DNA of 64,000 bases from Nannocystis sp. RBIL2 (GTDB taxonomy: Bacteria; Myxococcota_A; Polyangia; Nannocystales; Nannocystaceae), in NCBI RefSeq assembly GCF_026626745.1, contig NZ_JAPNJW010000002.1:2566151-2630150 (forward strand), given 5' to 3'. This document shows, one piece after another, positions 15,680-25,628 of this stretch (the first letter of the stretch is position 1; every line of letters begins with the position of its first letter). The notes under the pieces are model-generated. The model was not told the DNA's origin and ran no database searches. It worked only from the letters and a program-made list of their open reading frames with translations. A program made the position numbers and the translations under genes.

Positions 15680-16837
15680 CTACGCCGTCCCGGGCGACCG
15701 GGCCCAGCCGCCGTCGCGGTAGCCGCGGGCCACGCGGGTCACGAACTCGTAGACCGCCTGCTCGCGCGGGGCGAACACGCCGGGCCGGAAGCCGCGCGAG
15801 GACACCCCGCGCTGCACGCTCTCGACCGCGCGCCAATCTTGCCGATTGGTCATGTCCCAAAAGTCAACCGCATAGGCCGGCGAGAACCCCGGCGCCGCGA
15901 TCGCGTCGGGGTGGAACAACCACTGGCACTCCACGCGCGTGCGGTCGGGCGCGAGCGGCTCGAGCCGGTGCGTCAGCACGTAGTCGGGGTGGAGGCTGAG
16001 CAGCAGGTTGGCGCCGAGCCCGTAATAAAACACGCTGCGCCGCTGCTCGGGCGACAGCCGCGGCAGCGGGGCGGCGCCGCTCTTGCCGTCGAAGGACATC
16101 GTCTCGACGTCGCCCATCAGCTCCATAGGCCCGCCGATCCATGCCCCCGCGCCGGCGTAGTTCTGGCCGCTGTTGGGCGGGCTGACGCGGCACAGCTGCG
16201 GGTGGATCAGCGGGCAGTGGTAGCACTCGTGGTAGTTCTCGACCACGAGCTTCCAGTTGGCCACCAGCTCGTAGCTGTGGGTCGCGGCGATCTGCAGCGA
16301 CTCGAGGTCGTGCGCGGCGGTCAGCGCGTCGAGGTCGCCGAGCCATTGCGCGAGCGGGACCGCCGAGCCCGACAGGTTGACGAACACGAAGCCGCGCCAG
16401 ATCTCGACGCGCACCGGCACCAGCCCGCGCGGCTCCGGCTCGCGCCGCTGGCCGCGCAGCGCCCCGTCGAGCTCGTAGACCCAGCCGTGATAGGGGCAGC
16501 GGATCTGGCCGCCGCGCACGCACTCACCGACCTGGACCAGCTCGTGGGCGCGGTGGCGGCACACGTTGAAGAAGCCGCGGATCTCGCCGGACCGGTCGCG
16601 CACGAGCAGGACACCCTCGCGCCCGGCGCGGATCGCCCGCTGCGCGCCGACCTGATCGAGCGCCTGCGCCCGACCGACGCACACCCACGCGTCGTCGAGG
16701 AACGCGCCCAGCTCCCACTGATGCACCGCCGGCGACACGTACGCGTCGCGCGGCAGGCCCTCGCCCTCGCCGAACGGCCGCAGCACCTGAGCCAGCGCGG
16801 ACGGATCGACCGGGGCGACGAGCGAGGAGGCGTCCAT
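15680..16837 (-). CDS. Rieske non-haem iron oxygenase, alpha-subunit type (choline/betaine oxygenase-like)
   Basis: I start at ATG 16837, giving 385 residues. The Rieske [2Fe-2S] motif is complete: CRHRAHEL followed by CPYHGW. The mononuclear iron site is the NYHECYHCPLIHP segment (Glu/His/His), the pattern of the choline monooxygenase, GbcA and CntA group rather than of aromatic-ring dioxygenases with Asp. A C-terminal VDFWDMTNRQDW-like stretch provides the third carboxylate ligand. The family takes electrons from a separate reductase and hydroxylates or N-demethylates quaternary amines or similar substrates. No reductase gene is adjacent, so the electron donor is elsewhere. A gap of 95 bases separates it from the upstream porin gene on the same strand. 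Confidence 0.87.
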   Translation of the reverse strand: MDASSLVAPVDPSALAQVLRPFGEGEGLPRDAYVSPAVHQWELGAFLDDAWVCVGRAQALDQVGAQRAIRAGREGVLLVRDRSGEIRGFFNVCRHRAHELVQVGECVRGGQIRCPYHGWVYELDGALRGQRREPEPRGLVPVRVEIWRGFVFVNLSGSAVPLAQWLGDLDALTAAHDLESLQIAATHSYELVANWKLVVENYHECYHCPLIHPQLCRVSPPNSGQNYAGAGAWIGGPMELMGDVETMSFDGKSGAAPLPRLSPEQRRSVFYYGLGANLLLSLHPDYVLTHRLEPLAPDRTRVECQWLFHPDAIAAPGFSPAYAVDFWDMTNRQDWRAVESVQRGVSSRGFRPGVFAPREQAVYEFVTRVARGYRDGGWARSPGTA

Positions 16838-16932
16838 CGGCGCTGAGAATAGTCGACGTCCCCCGCGCGGTCGAACCGACCCGCGGACCGCGGGCGCGAG
16901 CGTCACAGCGGGCGATCGGACCCGCGCCGGCG

Positions 16933-18387
16933 TCAACCTCGCTTGCCGCCGAAGCGGTGCGCGAACACCCCGGCGACCGAGAAGAAGATCGTGTGCTGAT
17001 CGCGGGCGAGGCCGGGCCCGCCGTCCATGATCGCCGGCCCGCGGTAGAAGAACCCGGTCGGGCTGGTCGAGTGGTCGTAGCGGTACTCGAGGCGCACGAG
17101 CAGGTTGTTGAACACGCGGACGTTGTTGGTGAACGCGGCCGAGACGAGCGTCTGCGGCACGCCGAACATCCGCCCGTCGCGGTCCCAGAAGAACTCGGGC
17201 CGCAGCGCCATGTCCCACGTGCGCAGCTTGCCGAGCACGCGCCAGCGGGTGAACACCGCCCCGTTCATCCACATCTGCCACGGCGACAGCGGCAGGTCGG
17301 TGCGCGGGTCGGCGCCGACGTCGAACAGCGCGCCGACGCCGAAGCGCTCGGTGTTGTAGGTCGCCTGCGTGTCGGAGAACAGCCGCCACGCCCGCGGGCG
17401 CATGTCGGCCTGCTCCGGCCCGATCCACACGTACTCGCCGAGGTTGAACTTGTCGCTCGGCGTGAACGTGTAGCCGAGCATCACGCTCGGCGCCTTGTTG
17501 TTGTCGGCCAGCAATTGCCAGCCGTTGACGATCCACAGCTGCACCTGGTGCTTGTCGCGGATCGTCTGCGCCAGCTTCAGCCCCGACAGGTAGTACGGCA
17601 CGCTGTTGAGCTGCCACGTGACCGTATAGTTCCAGTTGTACGGGCTCCAGTGGACGCCGATGCCGACCGGGCTCAGTTGCAGGCCGACCACCACCTCGGT
17701 GCCGTGGCGGCTGCGGAAGCCGATGTTGGCCCGCGAGAGGTGCTTCCACACCTCCGGCCCGGCGAACTTGCCGTTGGCCCCGCCCGGGTTCGGCTCGTAG
17801 GCCACCAGCGCGTCGGCGGCCGGACCGCCCTGGGCCGCGAACTCGAACAGCGGCGAGAACTTGCCGGGGATGGCGTCGCGGCGGATGTACGCGACCGCGT
17901 GGTTGAGCGAGAACTCGCCGGTGCGCGGCTGCACGCTGGTGCCGCGGTACACGTGGTTGTCGGGGTTGTTGCTGTTGTAGCTGTAGTTGACGTCGATGAA
18001 GCCGCCGACCTCCCACGGCTTGAAGCCGGGCAGGTGCGGGTCCATGTGCTCACCGGCCGCCAACGCCGGGTTGTTGACCGCCGCCGCGTCGGTGCCAGGC
18101 AGCGCCTCCTCGACGCGATCTTCTTCCGCCGGCACGAGCGCGGGCGCCGGGGCGCTCGCGGACCGCACCACCGGCGCCGGTCCTCGCGCGGGGGCCGGCG
18201 CGGCCGACGACGCCGGCTCGCTCGCCGGCTCCGGCGGCTCGGACGTCGGCTCGGCGCGCACCTCGATCGCCGGCGTCGGCGTCCACGGGGGCAACGCCAG
18301 CGCGCCCGACTCACCCGCCGACTCGCCCGCCGGCGCGGCGAGCACGAGCGGGACGAGCGAGGCGAGGCTGAGGATCGTCGGGCTCAT
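16933..18387 (-). CDS. Outer-membrane beta-barrel porin (BBP2/OmpL-like family)
   Basis: I start at ATG 18387, giving 484 residues with a Sec signal (MSPTILSLASLVPLVLAAPA). A ~90-residue Pro/Ala/Glu periplasmic linker is followed by about 360 residues of alternating aromatic/polar beta strands: KPWEVGGFIDVNYSYNSNNP, RTGEFSLNHAVAYI, YNWNYTVTWQLNSVPYYLSG, LGYTFTPSDKFNLGEYVWIG, ending in TIFFSVAGVFAHRFGG. The FIDVNYSYN...FSLNHAVAYI start is the hallmark of the putative beta-barrel porin-2 family. The barrel would sit in the outer membrane as a general or substrate-specific channel. Its proximity to the Rieske oxygenase (same strand, 95-base gap) suggests co-transcription and perhaps substrate uptake for it; that is inference. 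Confidence 0.8.
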   Translation of the reverse strand: MSPTILSLASLVPLVLAAPAGESAGESGALALPPWTPTPAIEVRAEPTSEPPEPASEPASSAAPAPARGPAPVVRSASAPAPALVPAEEDRVEEALPGTDAAAVNNPALAAGEHMDPHLPGFKPWEVGGFIDVNYSYNSNNPDNHVYRGTSVQPRTGEFSLNHAVAYIRRDAIPGKFSPLFEFAAQGGPAADALVAYEPNPGGANGKFAGPEVWKHLSRANIGFRSRHGTEVVVGLQLSPVGIGVHWSPYNWNYTVTWQLNSVPYYLSGLKLAQTIRDKHQVQLWIVNGWQLLADNNKAPSVMLGYTFTPSDKFNLGEYVWIGPEQADMRPRAWRLFSDTQATYNTERFGVGALFDVGADPRTDLPLSPWQMWMNGAVFTRWRVLGKLRTWDMALRPEFFWDRDGRMFGVPQTLVSAAFTNNVRVFNNLLVRLEYRYDHSTSPTGFFYRGPAIMDGGPGLARDQHTIFFSVAGVFAHRFGGKRG

Positions 18388-18604
18388 GGCGGTCGCCGCC
18401 CCATTCTGCGGCCAGATCGCGCCCCGACGCCAATTCGTCGCCGACGGGGCCCCGGGCCCGGTCGCCGAGGACCCCGCGACCTCGCCCGCCGCCGGGGAGA
18501 TCGCCCATGCGCGCGCCGTCACACGCCCCGGATCCGCGCCGAGGCCCCGGGCGCGCCCTGTCCCATGAGCCAGGCTCGCCCGCGCTCACTCGCAAGCGCG
18601 CGCA

Positions 18605-18652
18605 CCTGTCGCTAAAGACAGGCGCTCGCCCTCACCTGACTCGCAGGACAGG
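18605..18652. repeat. Two 14-bp-period hairpin units before bioB's 3' end
   Basis: CCTG-tcgctaaaga-CAGG (18605-18622) and CCTG-actcgcagga-CAGG (18635-18652). The second ends two bases before the bioB stop codon region (minus strand). Confidence 0.75.
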
Positions 18653-18654
18653 CG

Positions 18655-19752
18655 CTACGCGAGCACCGGCAAGTGGGTAGCGCCGGCGCGCCGCTCGACG
18701 CGGGGGGCCATCTCCGGGCGGGGCGGCGGGGCCTCGCCGGTGGCGCACACACGGCCGCGCAGGCCCAGCTGCTCGAGCATGTCGAGGTCGTCCTGGGTCG
18801 AGCGGTTGGGCGTGGTGAGGAAGTCGCCGATCATCATGCCGGACGCGCCGGCGGCGAAGATCATCGGCTGCAGCTGGCCGAGGTGCTGGCGGCCGGCGGC
18901 GATGAAGATGTTCTGGCGCGGCAGGGCCAGGCGGAAGCAGGCGATGATGCGCAGCATCTCGCGCGGCGGCAGCGGGTCGACGTGCTGCAGGTTGGTGCCC
19001 TCGATGCTGACGAGGAAGTTGATCGGCACCTCGTCGACGTCGAGGCCGCGCAGCTCCAGCGCCAGCTCGGCGCGGTGCTCGGGCTTCTCGCCCATGCCGA
19101 AGATCCCGCCGACGCAGGTGCGGAGGCCGAGCTCCTTGGCCGCGCGGATGGTGCTCAGGCGAGCGTCGTAGGTGTGGGTGGTGACGATCTGCTCGTAGTA
19201 GCTGCGGCCCGACTCGAGGTTGTGGTTGAACTCGGTCATGCCGGCGTCGCGCAGCTCGCGGAGCGCCTCCTTGCTGACGATCCCGAGCGACGCGTGGGCC
19301 TCGGTGTGACCGGCGGCGCGGACCTGGCGGATGCCCTCGACCATGTGCTTCAGGCCCTTGGACCCGTCCTCGTAGCCGCGCGTGGCGGTCACCAGGCCGA
19401 GCGCCGTCGCGCCCTGGCCCTGGGCCTTGCGGCTGGCGGCGACCATGTCGGCGTGGCCGAGGAACTTGTCGGCCTTGATGTGGGTGGTGAAGTGCTTCGA
19501 CTGCGCACAGAAGCCGCAGTCCTCGGGGCACCCGCCCATCTTGGCGTTGACGATCGAGCACAGGTGGACCTCGTCGCCGAAGCGAGCGCGGCGCAGCCGG
19601 TCGGCCGCCGCCATCAGGTCCCCGAGCTCGCCCTCGCCGCTCAGGTAACGGACCAGGGTCGCCGCATCGAGCGCGTCCCACTCGCCGCCGAGGATCCGAT
19701 CGGCGATGGCGTGCGGAGCGGGGAGTTCGGGGCGCGCGTCGGGGCTCGTCAT
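18655..19752 (-). CDS. bioB: Biotin synthase
   Basis: I start at ATG 19752 (MTSPDARPELPAPHAIADRI), giving 365 residues, normal for BioB. The radical-SAM cluster motif is CPEDCGFCAQS (Cys75, Cys79, Cys82). The chain continues with the standard BioB order: HASLGIVSKEALRELRDAGM, EFNHNLESGRSYYEQIVTTH, GGIFGMGEKPEHRAELAL, and the [2Fe-2S]-region FAAGASGMMIGDFLTT. The enzyme inserts sulfur into dethiobiotin. It is divergent from the pdhABC operon across a ~215-base region; a shared cofactor logic (both need sulfur-insertion cofactors) is tempting but unproven. No bioA/D/F is nearby, so biotin synthesis genes are scattered. Confidence 0.95.
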   Translation of the reverse strand: MTSPDARPELPAPHAIADRILGGEWDALDAATLVRYLSGEGELGDLMAAADRLRRARFGDEVHLCSIVNAKMGGCPEDCGFCAQSKHFTTHIKADKFLGHADMVAASRKAQGQGATALGLVTATRGYEDGSKGLKHMVEGIRQVRAAGHTEAHASLGIVSKEALRELRDAGMTEFNHNLESGRSYYEQIVTTHTYDARLSTIRAAKELGLRTCVGGIFGMGEKPEHRAELALELRGLDVDEVPINFLVSIEGTNLQHVDPLPPREMLRIIACFRLALPRQNIFIAAGRQHLGQLQPMIFAAGASGMMIGDFLTTPNRSTQDDLDMLEQLGLRGRVCATGEAPPPRPEMAPRVERRAGATHLPVLA

Positions 19753-19968
19753 GGCGCGAGGTATACCGCAAGCACGCGCGGCGCGGACCTGGTGCCCGGC
19801 GCGCGGTCGTCGTACGAGCTCGCCCGTCCGCCGCATCTGCCGCGGTCCGCGAGTGAGCTTTGCCGTGCACCGTCCTTCGCGTCCCCGCGCGGCGAGCTCG
19901 ACGGATCTCGCGCTTTCACCGCTCGGTCCCCGGTGGTACCCTCCCCGCGCCCGCGAGAAGGGTCCCCA

Positions 19969-21063
19969 ATGACGCAATCAGAAGCCGCACCAGACGCCGC
20001 CTCGGACAGCACCGTGGACGCCGCGTACGAGGCCAAGCTCCGCGCCGACTACGACGGCCAGAGCCGCGAAGATGTCCTGCGAGACTACCGCGAGATGCTG
20101 CGGATCCGCCGCTTCGAGGAGGCGGCCGCCCGCGCCTACACGCGCGGCAAGATCAGCGGATTTCTCCACCTCTACATCGGCCAGGAAGCGATCGCCATCG
20201 CCACCCAACAGGTGATGGAGCCCGGCGATCGCGTCGTCTCCACCTACCGCACCCACGGCTTCGCCATCGCCCTCGGCTCCGATCCGAAGGCCTGCGCCGC
20301 CGAGCTGTTCGGCAAGGCCGCGGGCCTCGTCGGCGGCGTCGGCGGGTCGATGCACTTCTTCGACAAGGAGCGCGGGCTGTGGGGCGGCTACGCGATCGTC
20401 GGCAACCACATCCCGGTCGCCGCCGGCCACGCGTTCGCCTCGCAGTACACCGGTGACGGCCGCGTCACCCTCTGCTTCATGGGCGACGGCGCCGTCGGCA
20501 TCGGCCCCGTGCACGAGGGCATGACGATGGCCGGCATCATGAAGCTGCCGATCGTCTTCGTGGTCGAGAACAACCAGTACTCGATGGGCACCCCGCTCAA
20601 GCGCACCCTGCCGGTCGAGGACATCACCGCCCGCGCGGCCGGCTACGGGTTCGCGAGCGACCGCTTCCACGTCACCAGCGTGCAGGAGACCCGGCGCCGC
20701 CTCGGCGAGGCCGTCGAGCGCGCGCGCAAGGACGGCAAGCCGACCCTCGTCGAGCTCATCACCTACCGCTTCCGCGGCCACAGCATGAGCGACCCGGCCA
20801 AGTACCGGCAGAAGGAAGAGGTCGAGCGCTGGCGGCTCAACGACCCGCTCGAGCGCACGCTGATGGCGCTGAAGACGATCTACCAGGTCCCCGAGGCGGA
20901 GCTCGACGCGATGGACGAGACGATCGTCGCCGAGATGGACGGCGCCTACGAGTTCGCCGACAAGGCCCCGGTGCCCGCGCCCGAGGCCCGGTTCGAGAAC
21001 GTGATGGCCGAGGGCCCTTATTACGGCGACAGCGCGACCACGCGGCCGGCGGGAGTGGAGTAA
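19969..21063 (+). CDS. pdhA: Pyruvate dehydrogenase E1 component, alpha subunit
   Basis: The 364-residue product starts at ATG 19969 after GAGAAGG. It has the E1-alpha thiamine-diphosphate motif GDGAVGIGPVHEGMTMAGIM ending with VENNQYSMG (the GDG-x(~25)-NN ThDP/Mg2+ signature) and the phosphorylation-loop-like sequence RFRGHSMSDPAKYR. It decarboxylates pyruvate with the beta subunit (next gene, 4-base gap) and reductively acetylates the E2 lipoyl arm. The gene order alpha, beta, E2 on one transcript is typical of heterotetrameric E1 complexes. E3 (dihydrolipoamide dehydrogenase) is not in the window. An acetoin or branched-chain dehydrogenase would look similar, but the E1-alpha C-terminal region favours pyruvate. 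Confidence 0.92.
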   Translation: MTQSEAAPDAASDSTVDAAYEAKLRADYDGQSREDVLRDYREMLRIRRFEEAAARAYTRGKISGFLHLYIGQEAIAIATQQVMEPGDRVVSTYRTHGFAIALGSDPKACAAELFGKAAGLVGGVGGSMHFFDKERGLWGGYAIVGNHIPVAAGHAFASQYTGDGRVTLCFMGDGAVGIGPVHEGMTMAGIMKLPIVFVVENNQYSMGTPLKRTLPVEDITARAAGYGFASDRFHVTSVQETRRRLGEAVERARKDGKPTLVELITYRFRGHSMSDPAKYRQKEEVERWRLNDPLERTLMALKTIYQVPEAELDAMDETIVAEMDGAYEFADKAPVPAPEARFENVMAEGPYYGDSATTRPAGVE

Positions 21064-21067
21064 GACC

Positions 21068-22048
<981 letters not shown>

Positions 22049-22073
22049 GCACCTGGTCAAGGAGACAGACCCA

Positions 22074-23486
22074 ATGGCAACCGTGGTCACACTTCCCCGC
22101 CTCAGCGACACGATGGAAGAGGGCGTGATCGCCAAGTGGCGGATCAAGGTCGGCGACAAGGTCAAGCGCGGCCAGGTCATCGCCGACATCGAGACCGACA
22201 AGGCGACGATGGAGTTCGAGTCCTTCGACGCCGGCACCGTCCTCAAGCTGGTCGCCCCCGAAGGCGAGGCGCTGCCCGTCGGCGCCCCGATCGCCGTGTT
22301 CGGCCAGCCCGGCGAGAACCCCGACGCCGCCGGCGCCCCCGCGCCCAAGGCCGAGGACAAGCCCGCGCCCAAGGCCGAGCCCGCGCCCGCCAAGGCCGCG
22401 AGCAAGCCCGAGGCCAAGCCCGAGGCGACCGCCGAGGTCGAGGCCGCGCAGACGGCCGCCGCCGAGTCGGCCGTGCCCGAGAGCGACGACGACGACGAGC
22501 CTGGCCCCAAGGCCACGTCCCAGGGGACAGGTCCCCAAGGACAGGCCGATCGCGGGCGGATCCCCGCCTCGCCGGTGGCCCGCCGCCTGGCCCGCGAGCA
22601 CGACCTCGAGCTGGGCCAGATCCAGGGCTCCGGCCCGCGTGGACGGGTCGTCAAGGCCGACGTCGAGCAGGCGATCGCCAAGGGCCCCCAGGCCCGCTCG
22701 GCCGCCGCCGCGAGCGGTGCTGCGGGACCTGTCCCGACGGCCAGCCAGGCCGCCGGCAGCCCCGCGGCCGACGTCGACGAGCACGGCCGCCCGTACATCA
22801 GCCGGCCCGACCGCACGGTCAAGCTGTCGCAGATGCGCAAGACGATCGCCAAGCGCATGGGCCAGGCGAAGCGGGAGATCCCGCATATCTACCTGACGAT
22901 GCCGATCGTCATGGACAGGGCGGTCGCGCTGCGGGCCGAGTTCAACCTCTCGGTCGACGGCACCAAGGCGAGCCTCAACGACCTCGTGATCCTCGCGGCC
23001 GCCCGCGCGCTGCGCAAGCACCCGCGGGTCAACGCCTACTACACCGACAACGGCATCGTCGAGCGCGGCGATGTCCACGTCGGGGTGGCGGTCGCGCTGG
23101 ACGACGGCCTCATCGTCCCGCCGGTCCGCTTCGCCGACCAGAAGACGCTCAAGCAGGTCTCGATCGACGTCCGCGACCTCGGCACCCGCGCCAAGGAGAA
23201 GACGCTCAAGCCGGAGGAGCTGACCGGCAGCACCTTCACCGTGTCGAACCTCGGCATGTTCGGCATCGAGGAGTTCTGCGCGATCGTCAACCCCGGCGAG
23301 GCCGCGATCCTGGCCGTCGGCGCGGTCCAGGACGAAGCCGTGGTCGAGGACGGCCAGATCGTCGCCCGCAAGCGCATGCGCGTCACTCTCTGCAGCGACC
23401 ACCGCGTGTTCGACGGCGCCGAGTCGGCCAAGTACCTGCAGACCCTGCGCAAGCTGCTCGAGAACCCGCTGTCCCTCCTGACCTGA
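22074..23486 (+). CDS. pdhC: Pyruvate dehydrogenase E2 component (dihydrolipoamide acetyltransferase)
   Basis: The 470-residue protein has one lipoyl domain (residues 1-80, lipoyl-lysine Lys43 in ETDKATMEF) and an Ala/Pro/Glu/Lys linker to ~150. A peripheral-subunit-binding domain follows ([20 protein letters not shown]...GPRGRVVKADV), then a second linker, then the acetyltransferase core (~residues 240-470) with the catalytic motif SDHRVFDGA. The core carries KTIAKRMGQAKREIPHIYLT near its start. Both linkers carry fragments of the dispersed 14-bp repeat: 22500-22545 in the first and CCTG-tcccgacggc-CAG at about 22730 in the second. This fits insertion into flexible, tolerant regions. A further repeat straddles the stop codon. 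Confidence 0.94.
   Translation: MATVVTLPRLSDTMEEGVIAKWRIKVGDKVKRGQVIADIETDKATMEFESFDAGTVLKLVAPEGEALPVGAPIAVFGQPGENPDAAGAPAPKAEDKPAPKAEPAPAKAASKPEAKPEATAEVEAAQTAAAESAVPESDDDDEPGPKATSQGTGPQGQADRGRIPASPVARRLAREHDLELGQIQGSGPRGRVVKADVEQAIAKGPQARSAAAASGAAGPVPTASQAAGSPAADVDEHGRPYISRPDRTVKLSQMRKTIAKRMGQAKREIPHIYLTMPIVMDRAVALRAEFNLSVDGTKASLNDLVILAAARALRKHPRVNAYYTDNGIVERGDVHVGVAVALDDGLIVPPVRFADQKTLKQVSIDVRDLGTRAKEKTLKPEELTGSTFTVSNLGMFGIEEFCAIVNPGEAAILAVGAVQDEAVVEDGQIVARKRMRVTLCSDHRVFDGAESAKYLQTLRKLLENPLSLLT
22500..22545. repeat. 14-bp-period hairpin array inside the pdhC linker (4 nodes)
   Basis: CCTG-gccccaaggc-CACG-tcccagggga-CAGG-tccccaagga-CAGG, with nodes at 22500, 22514, 22528 and 22542. It is translated as the end of the acidic linker just before the subunit-binding domain. 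Confidence 0.8.
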
Positions 23487-23494
23487 AGGACAGG
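23468..23494. repeat. 14-bp-period hairpin unit across the pdhC stop codon
   Basis: GCTG-tccctcctga-CCTG-aagga-CAGG. The final pdhC codons and TGA (23484-23486) lie within it. The second half is shortened to a 5-base spacer. Confidence 0.55.
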
Positions 23495-23499
23495 CGGCC

Positions 23500-24351
23500 G
23501 TGGACCCGCACCGCCGCGCCCGCGTGACCCGCAGCGTGGCGGGCGACAGCCGCTGGGAGGTCGCCACCCGCGAGCTCCCTGCCGGCCTGCGGGCCCACGT
23601 GCGCGGCCTCCTCGGCTACAGCGAGGCGACGGCGCTGCCGTGCCTGCGGCGCGAGTACCCGCTGCCGCAGGTCGTCGTCATCATCGAGTTCGGCCCGCCG
23701 ATCCGCGTCCACGACGGCGACGGAGCGCCCTCGCGCTACGCCGGCGGGTTCGTGGCCGGCCTGAACGACTGCTGGACCGAGACCGGCCACGACGGCGCGC
23801 AGGCGGGCATCCAGCTCAACCTGACCCCGATCGGCGCGCGCCTGCTGTTCGGCGTGGCGCTGTCCGAGCTGGCCGGCCGCGTCGTCCACCTCGACGACCT
23901 GCTGCCGCGCGCGCACCGGGGCCTGGCCGAGCGCCTCGCCGGCCTGCCCGCTTGGGATGACCGTTTCGACATGGTCGAAAGTTTCATCGCCGCGCGGCTC
24001 GCCGAGGCCCGCCTCGAGGTCGGCACGGTCGCCTGGGCCTGCCGCCGGATCGAGGCCAGCGCCGGCGCGGTCGACATCGGCGGCCTGGCGAGCGAGCTCG
24101 GCTACAGCGGCAAGCACCTGATCGCCCTGTTCCGCGACCGCGTCGGCGTGCCGCCAAAATTGCTGGCGCGGCTGGTCCGCTTCGACCACCTGGTGCGCCG
24201 CCTGAAGTGGGGCCCGCAGACCACCTGGGCCGCCCTCGCAGCCGAATTCGGGTTCGCCGATCAGGCCCATCTGACCCGCGAGATCCGCGGCTTCACCGGC
24301 GTCACTCCGACCGACGCCCGGGCGCTCCTCGGCGACCTCACGTTCGGTTGA
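23500..24351 (+). CDS. AraC-family transcriptional regulator
   Basis: The 283-residue protein starts at GTG 23500. Its N-terminal ~170 residues form a ligand-binding domain of the DUF6597 (AraC-adjacent) type: LRREYPLPQVVVIIEFGPPI, then IQLNLTPIGARLLFGVALSE. The C-terminal ~100 residues hold two helix-turn-helix units: VDIGGLASELGYSGKHLIAL-FRDRVGVPPK and WAALAAEFGFADQAHLTREI-RGFTGVTP. It lies directly upstream of a VOC-fold (glyoxalase) gene on the same strand. This AraC/VOC pair recurs in many bacteria, so the regulator probably controls that gene. It follows pdhC by 13 bases, but the repeat at 23468 may separate the transcripts. Confidence 0.87.
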   Translation: MDPHRRARVTRSVAGDSRWEVATRELPAGLRAHVRGLLGYSEATALPCLRREYPLPQVVVIIEFGPPIRVHDGDGAPSRYAGGFVAGLNDCWTETGHDGAQAGIQLNLTPIGARLLFGVALSELAGRVVHLDDLLPRAHRGLAERLAGLPAWDDRFDMVESFIAARLAEARLEVGTVAWACRRIEASAGAVDIGGLASELGYSGKHLIALFRDRVGVPPKLLARLVRFDHLVRRLKWGPQTTWAALAAEFGFADQAHLTREIRGFTGVTPTDARALLGDLTFG

Positions 24352-24430
24352 GGCCGCTTCGCGGCAGGTAAAATTTGTTCAAGACCGAACCCCGGGCGGG
24401 CGATTAGGTTGAGCGGGCAAGGAAACAGCC

Positions 24431-24895
24431 ATGTCCAAGCTCAGCCCGATTCCCCCCGGCCCGCGCGTGATCCCCAACCTCGTCGTCCGCGACGGGACCG
24501 CCGCGCTCGATTTCTACGCCAAGGCGTTCGGCGCCGAGGAGATCTTGCGCCTGCACGAACCCGACGGTCGGGTCGCCCACGCCGAGTTGTCGCTGTTCGG
24601 GGGCCGCATCGCGGTGGCCAGCGAGTACCCGTCGCTCGGCTTCCTCGCGCCCACCTCCGACCGCATCTCCCACACGCTGACCGTGTACGTCGAAGACGTG
24701 GACGCCGTCGCCGCCCGCGCCGTCGCGGCCGGGGCCCGGCTCGAGCGGCCGATCGAAGTCGAGTTCTACGGTGACCGCTCGGCCCGCCTCACCGACCCGT
24801 TCGGTCACCGCTGGAACGTCCAGAGCCGCGTCGAGGACGTCTCGGCGGCGGAGATGCAGCGGCGGCTCGACGCCCTGTGCGCCCCGTCCACCTGA
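24431..24895 (+). CDS. VOC-superfamily protein, PhnB/glyoxalase-like
   Basis: The 154-residue product starts at ATG 24431 after AAGGAAAC. The two beta-alpha-beta-beta-beta halves are visible: VIPNLVVRDGTAALDFYAKAFGAEEI with a GRVAHAELSLFGG strand pair, then SHTLTVYVEDVDAVAARAVAAGA with RSARLTDPFGHRWNVQSRVEDV. This is the PhnB-like (YdcJ/3-demethylubiquinone-9 methyltransferase-type) subset of glyoxalase-fold proteins, mostly of unknown substrate. Candidate metal ligands are sparse (His in AHAEL, Glu, His in FGHRW). The preceding AraC gene is the likely regulator. The intervening 79 bases hold a small GCCGC/GCGGC hairpin and an AT-rich tract. Confidence 0.85.
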   Translation: MSKLSPIPPGPRVIPNLVVRDGTAALDFYAKAFGAEEILRLHEPDGRVAHAELSLFGGRIAVASEYPSLGFLAPTSDRISHTLTVYVEDVDAVAARAVAAGARLERPIEVEFYGDRSARLTDPFGHRWNVQSRVEDVSAAEMQRRLDALCAPST

Positions 24896-24967
24896 GCGCC
24901 GGCGCGCCGGCGCGCGCGCTCGCGGGTGATTGTCGCCGCCCGTCGGCTCCGGCATCCTCAGACGACC

Positions 24968-25528
24968 TTGGCACTGTCCGACGCGCCGTCTCACGAACTC
25001 AGTGAATTGCACGACCTGGTCGAAGGGGCGCTGCGCGCCGCGCAGGCCCGACCGACCGCCGAGACGACGCGAAAGGAGCGGCACAAGGCTCGCTCGCGTC
25101 ACTTCGTGCTCGCCCTCGCCGACGCCTTGCGCGAGCACGAGGGCAAAGACGTCGACATCCTGAGCCGCTATCACGACGGCACCCGCTCGCGCATCGGCGC
25201 CGGCGATCTGTTGCACGACATCACCCTCAGCCGCAGCGTCCAGATCGGCGAGCTCTGGTACCTCACCGAGGTGCTGTGGCAAGTCGAGTCCGAGCTGGCG
25301 CTCGACCGCCCCGACCCGGTCCACGACTTCAACAAGCTCGTCCTCGGGTCTGCGCACCACAAGCTGTTCGTCGCCTCGATGGTGCCCGAGCCCGAGAACC
25401 TGCTGCGCACGCTCGAGCCTGCGGCCGCGCGCTGCACCGGCCGCGTGTTCCTGGCCCTCATCCCGCACCCCGACCACTGGGACGGCAACACCACCGGCGG
25501 CGTGCGGACCTGGCAATTCCGCCGCTGA
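24968..25528 (+). CDS. Hypothetical protein, about 186 aa
   Basis: A frame with strong third-position GC runs from 24968 to a stop at 25528. I prefer TTG 24968 (LALSDAPSHELSELHDLVEG) over GTG 24926, because the codons between them lose the coding bias. The product is soluble, rich in His and acidic residues (HKARSRHFVLALADALREHE, LLHDITLSRSVQIGELWYLT, DPVHDFNKLVLGSAHHKLFV, IPHPDHWDGNTTGG). No signal peptide or membrane segment is evident, and I do not recognise a family. The many His/Asp in short motifs hint at metal binding, but no established motif is complete. It is followed by a clear terminator hairpin. Confidence 0.6.
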   Translation: MALSDAPSHELSELHDLVEGALRAAQARPTAETTRKERHKARSRHFVLALADALREHEGKDVDILSRYHDGTRSRIGAGDLLHDITLSRSVQIGELWYLTEVLWQVESELALDRPDPVHDFNKLVLGSAHHKLFVASMVPEPENLLRTLEPAAARCTGRVFLALIPHPDHWDGNTTGGVRTWQFRR

Positions 25529-25577
25529 TCGGCGGCGCGTGACCGCGTCCGGCTCGCCCACCGCGAGCAGCTTCTTG

Positions 25578-25628
25578 GCCCCCTCGCGCGCGCGTGAGGG
25601 GGCTTCGCTGCGATCGTGCGATCGCAGC
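25578..25628 (+). terminator. GC hairpin followed by a second perfect palindrome
   Basis: GCCCCCTC (25578-25585) pairs with GAGGGGGC (25596-25603) around a 10-base GC loop and is followed by TTCG. Immediately after, GCTGCGATCG-TG-CGATCGCAGC (25607-25628) is a separate perfect 10-bp-arm palindrome. Both lie in the ~330-base gap after the 24968-25528 gene, in which nothing else was recognised. Confidence 0.5.

Noticed and set aside
25607-25628. GCGATCGC-like sequences considered as HIP1 repeats
   Set aside because: The palindrome contains GATCG but is a single occurrence; HIP1 is a cyanobacterial, genome-wide octamer and not enriched here.
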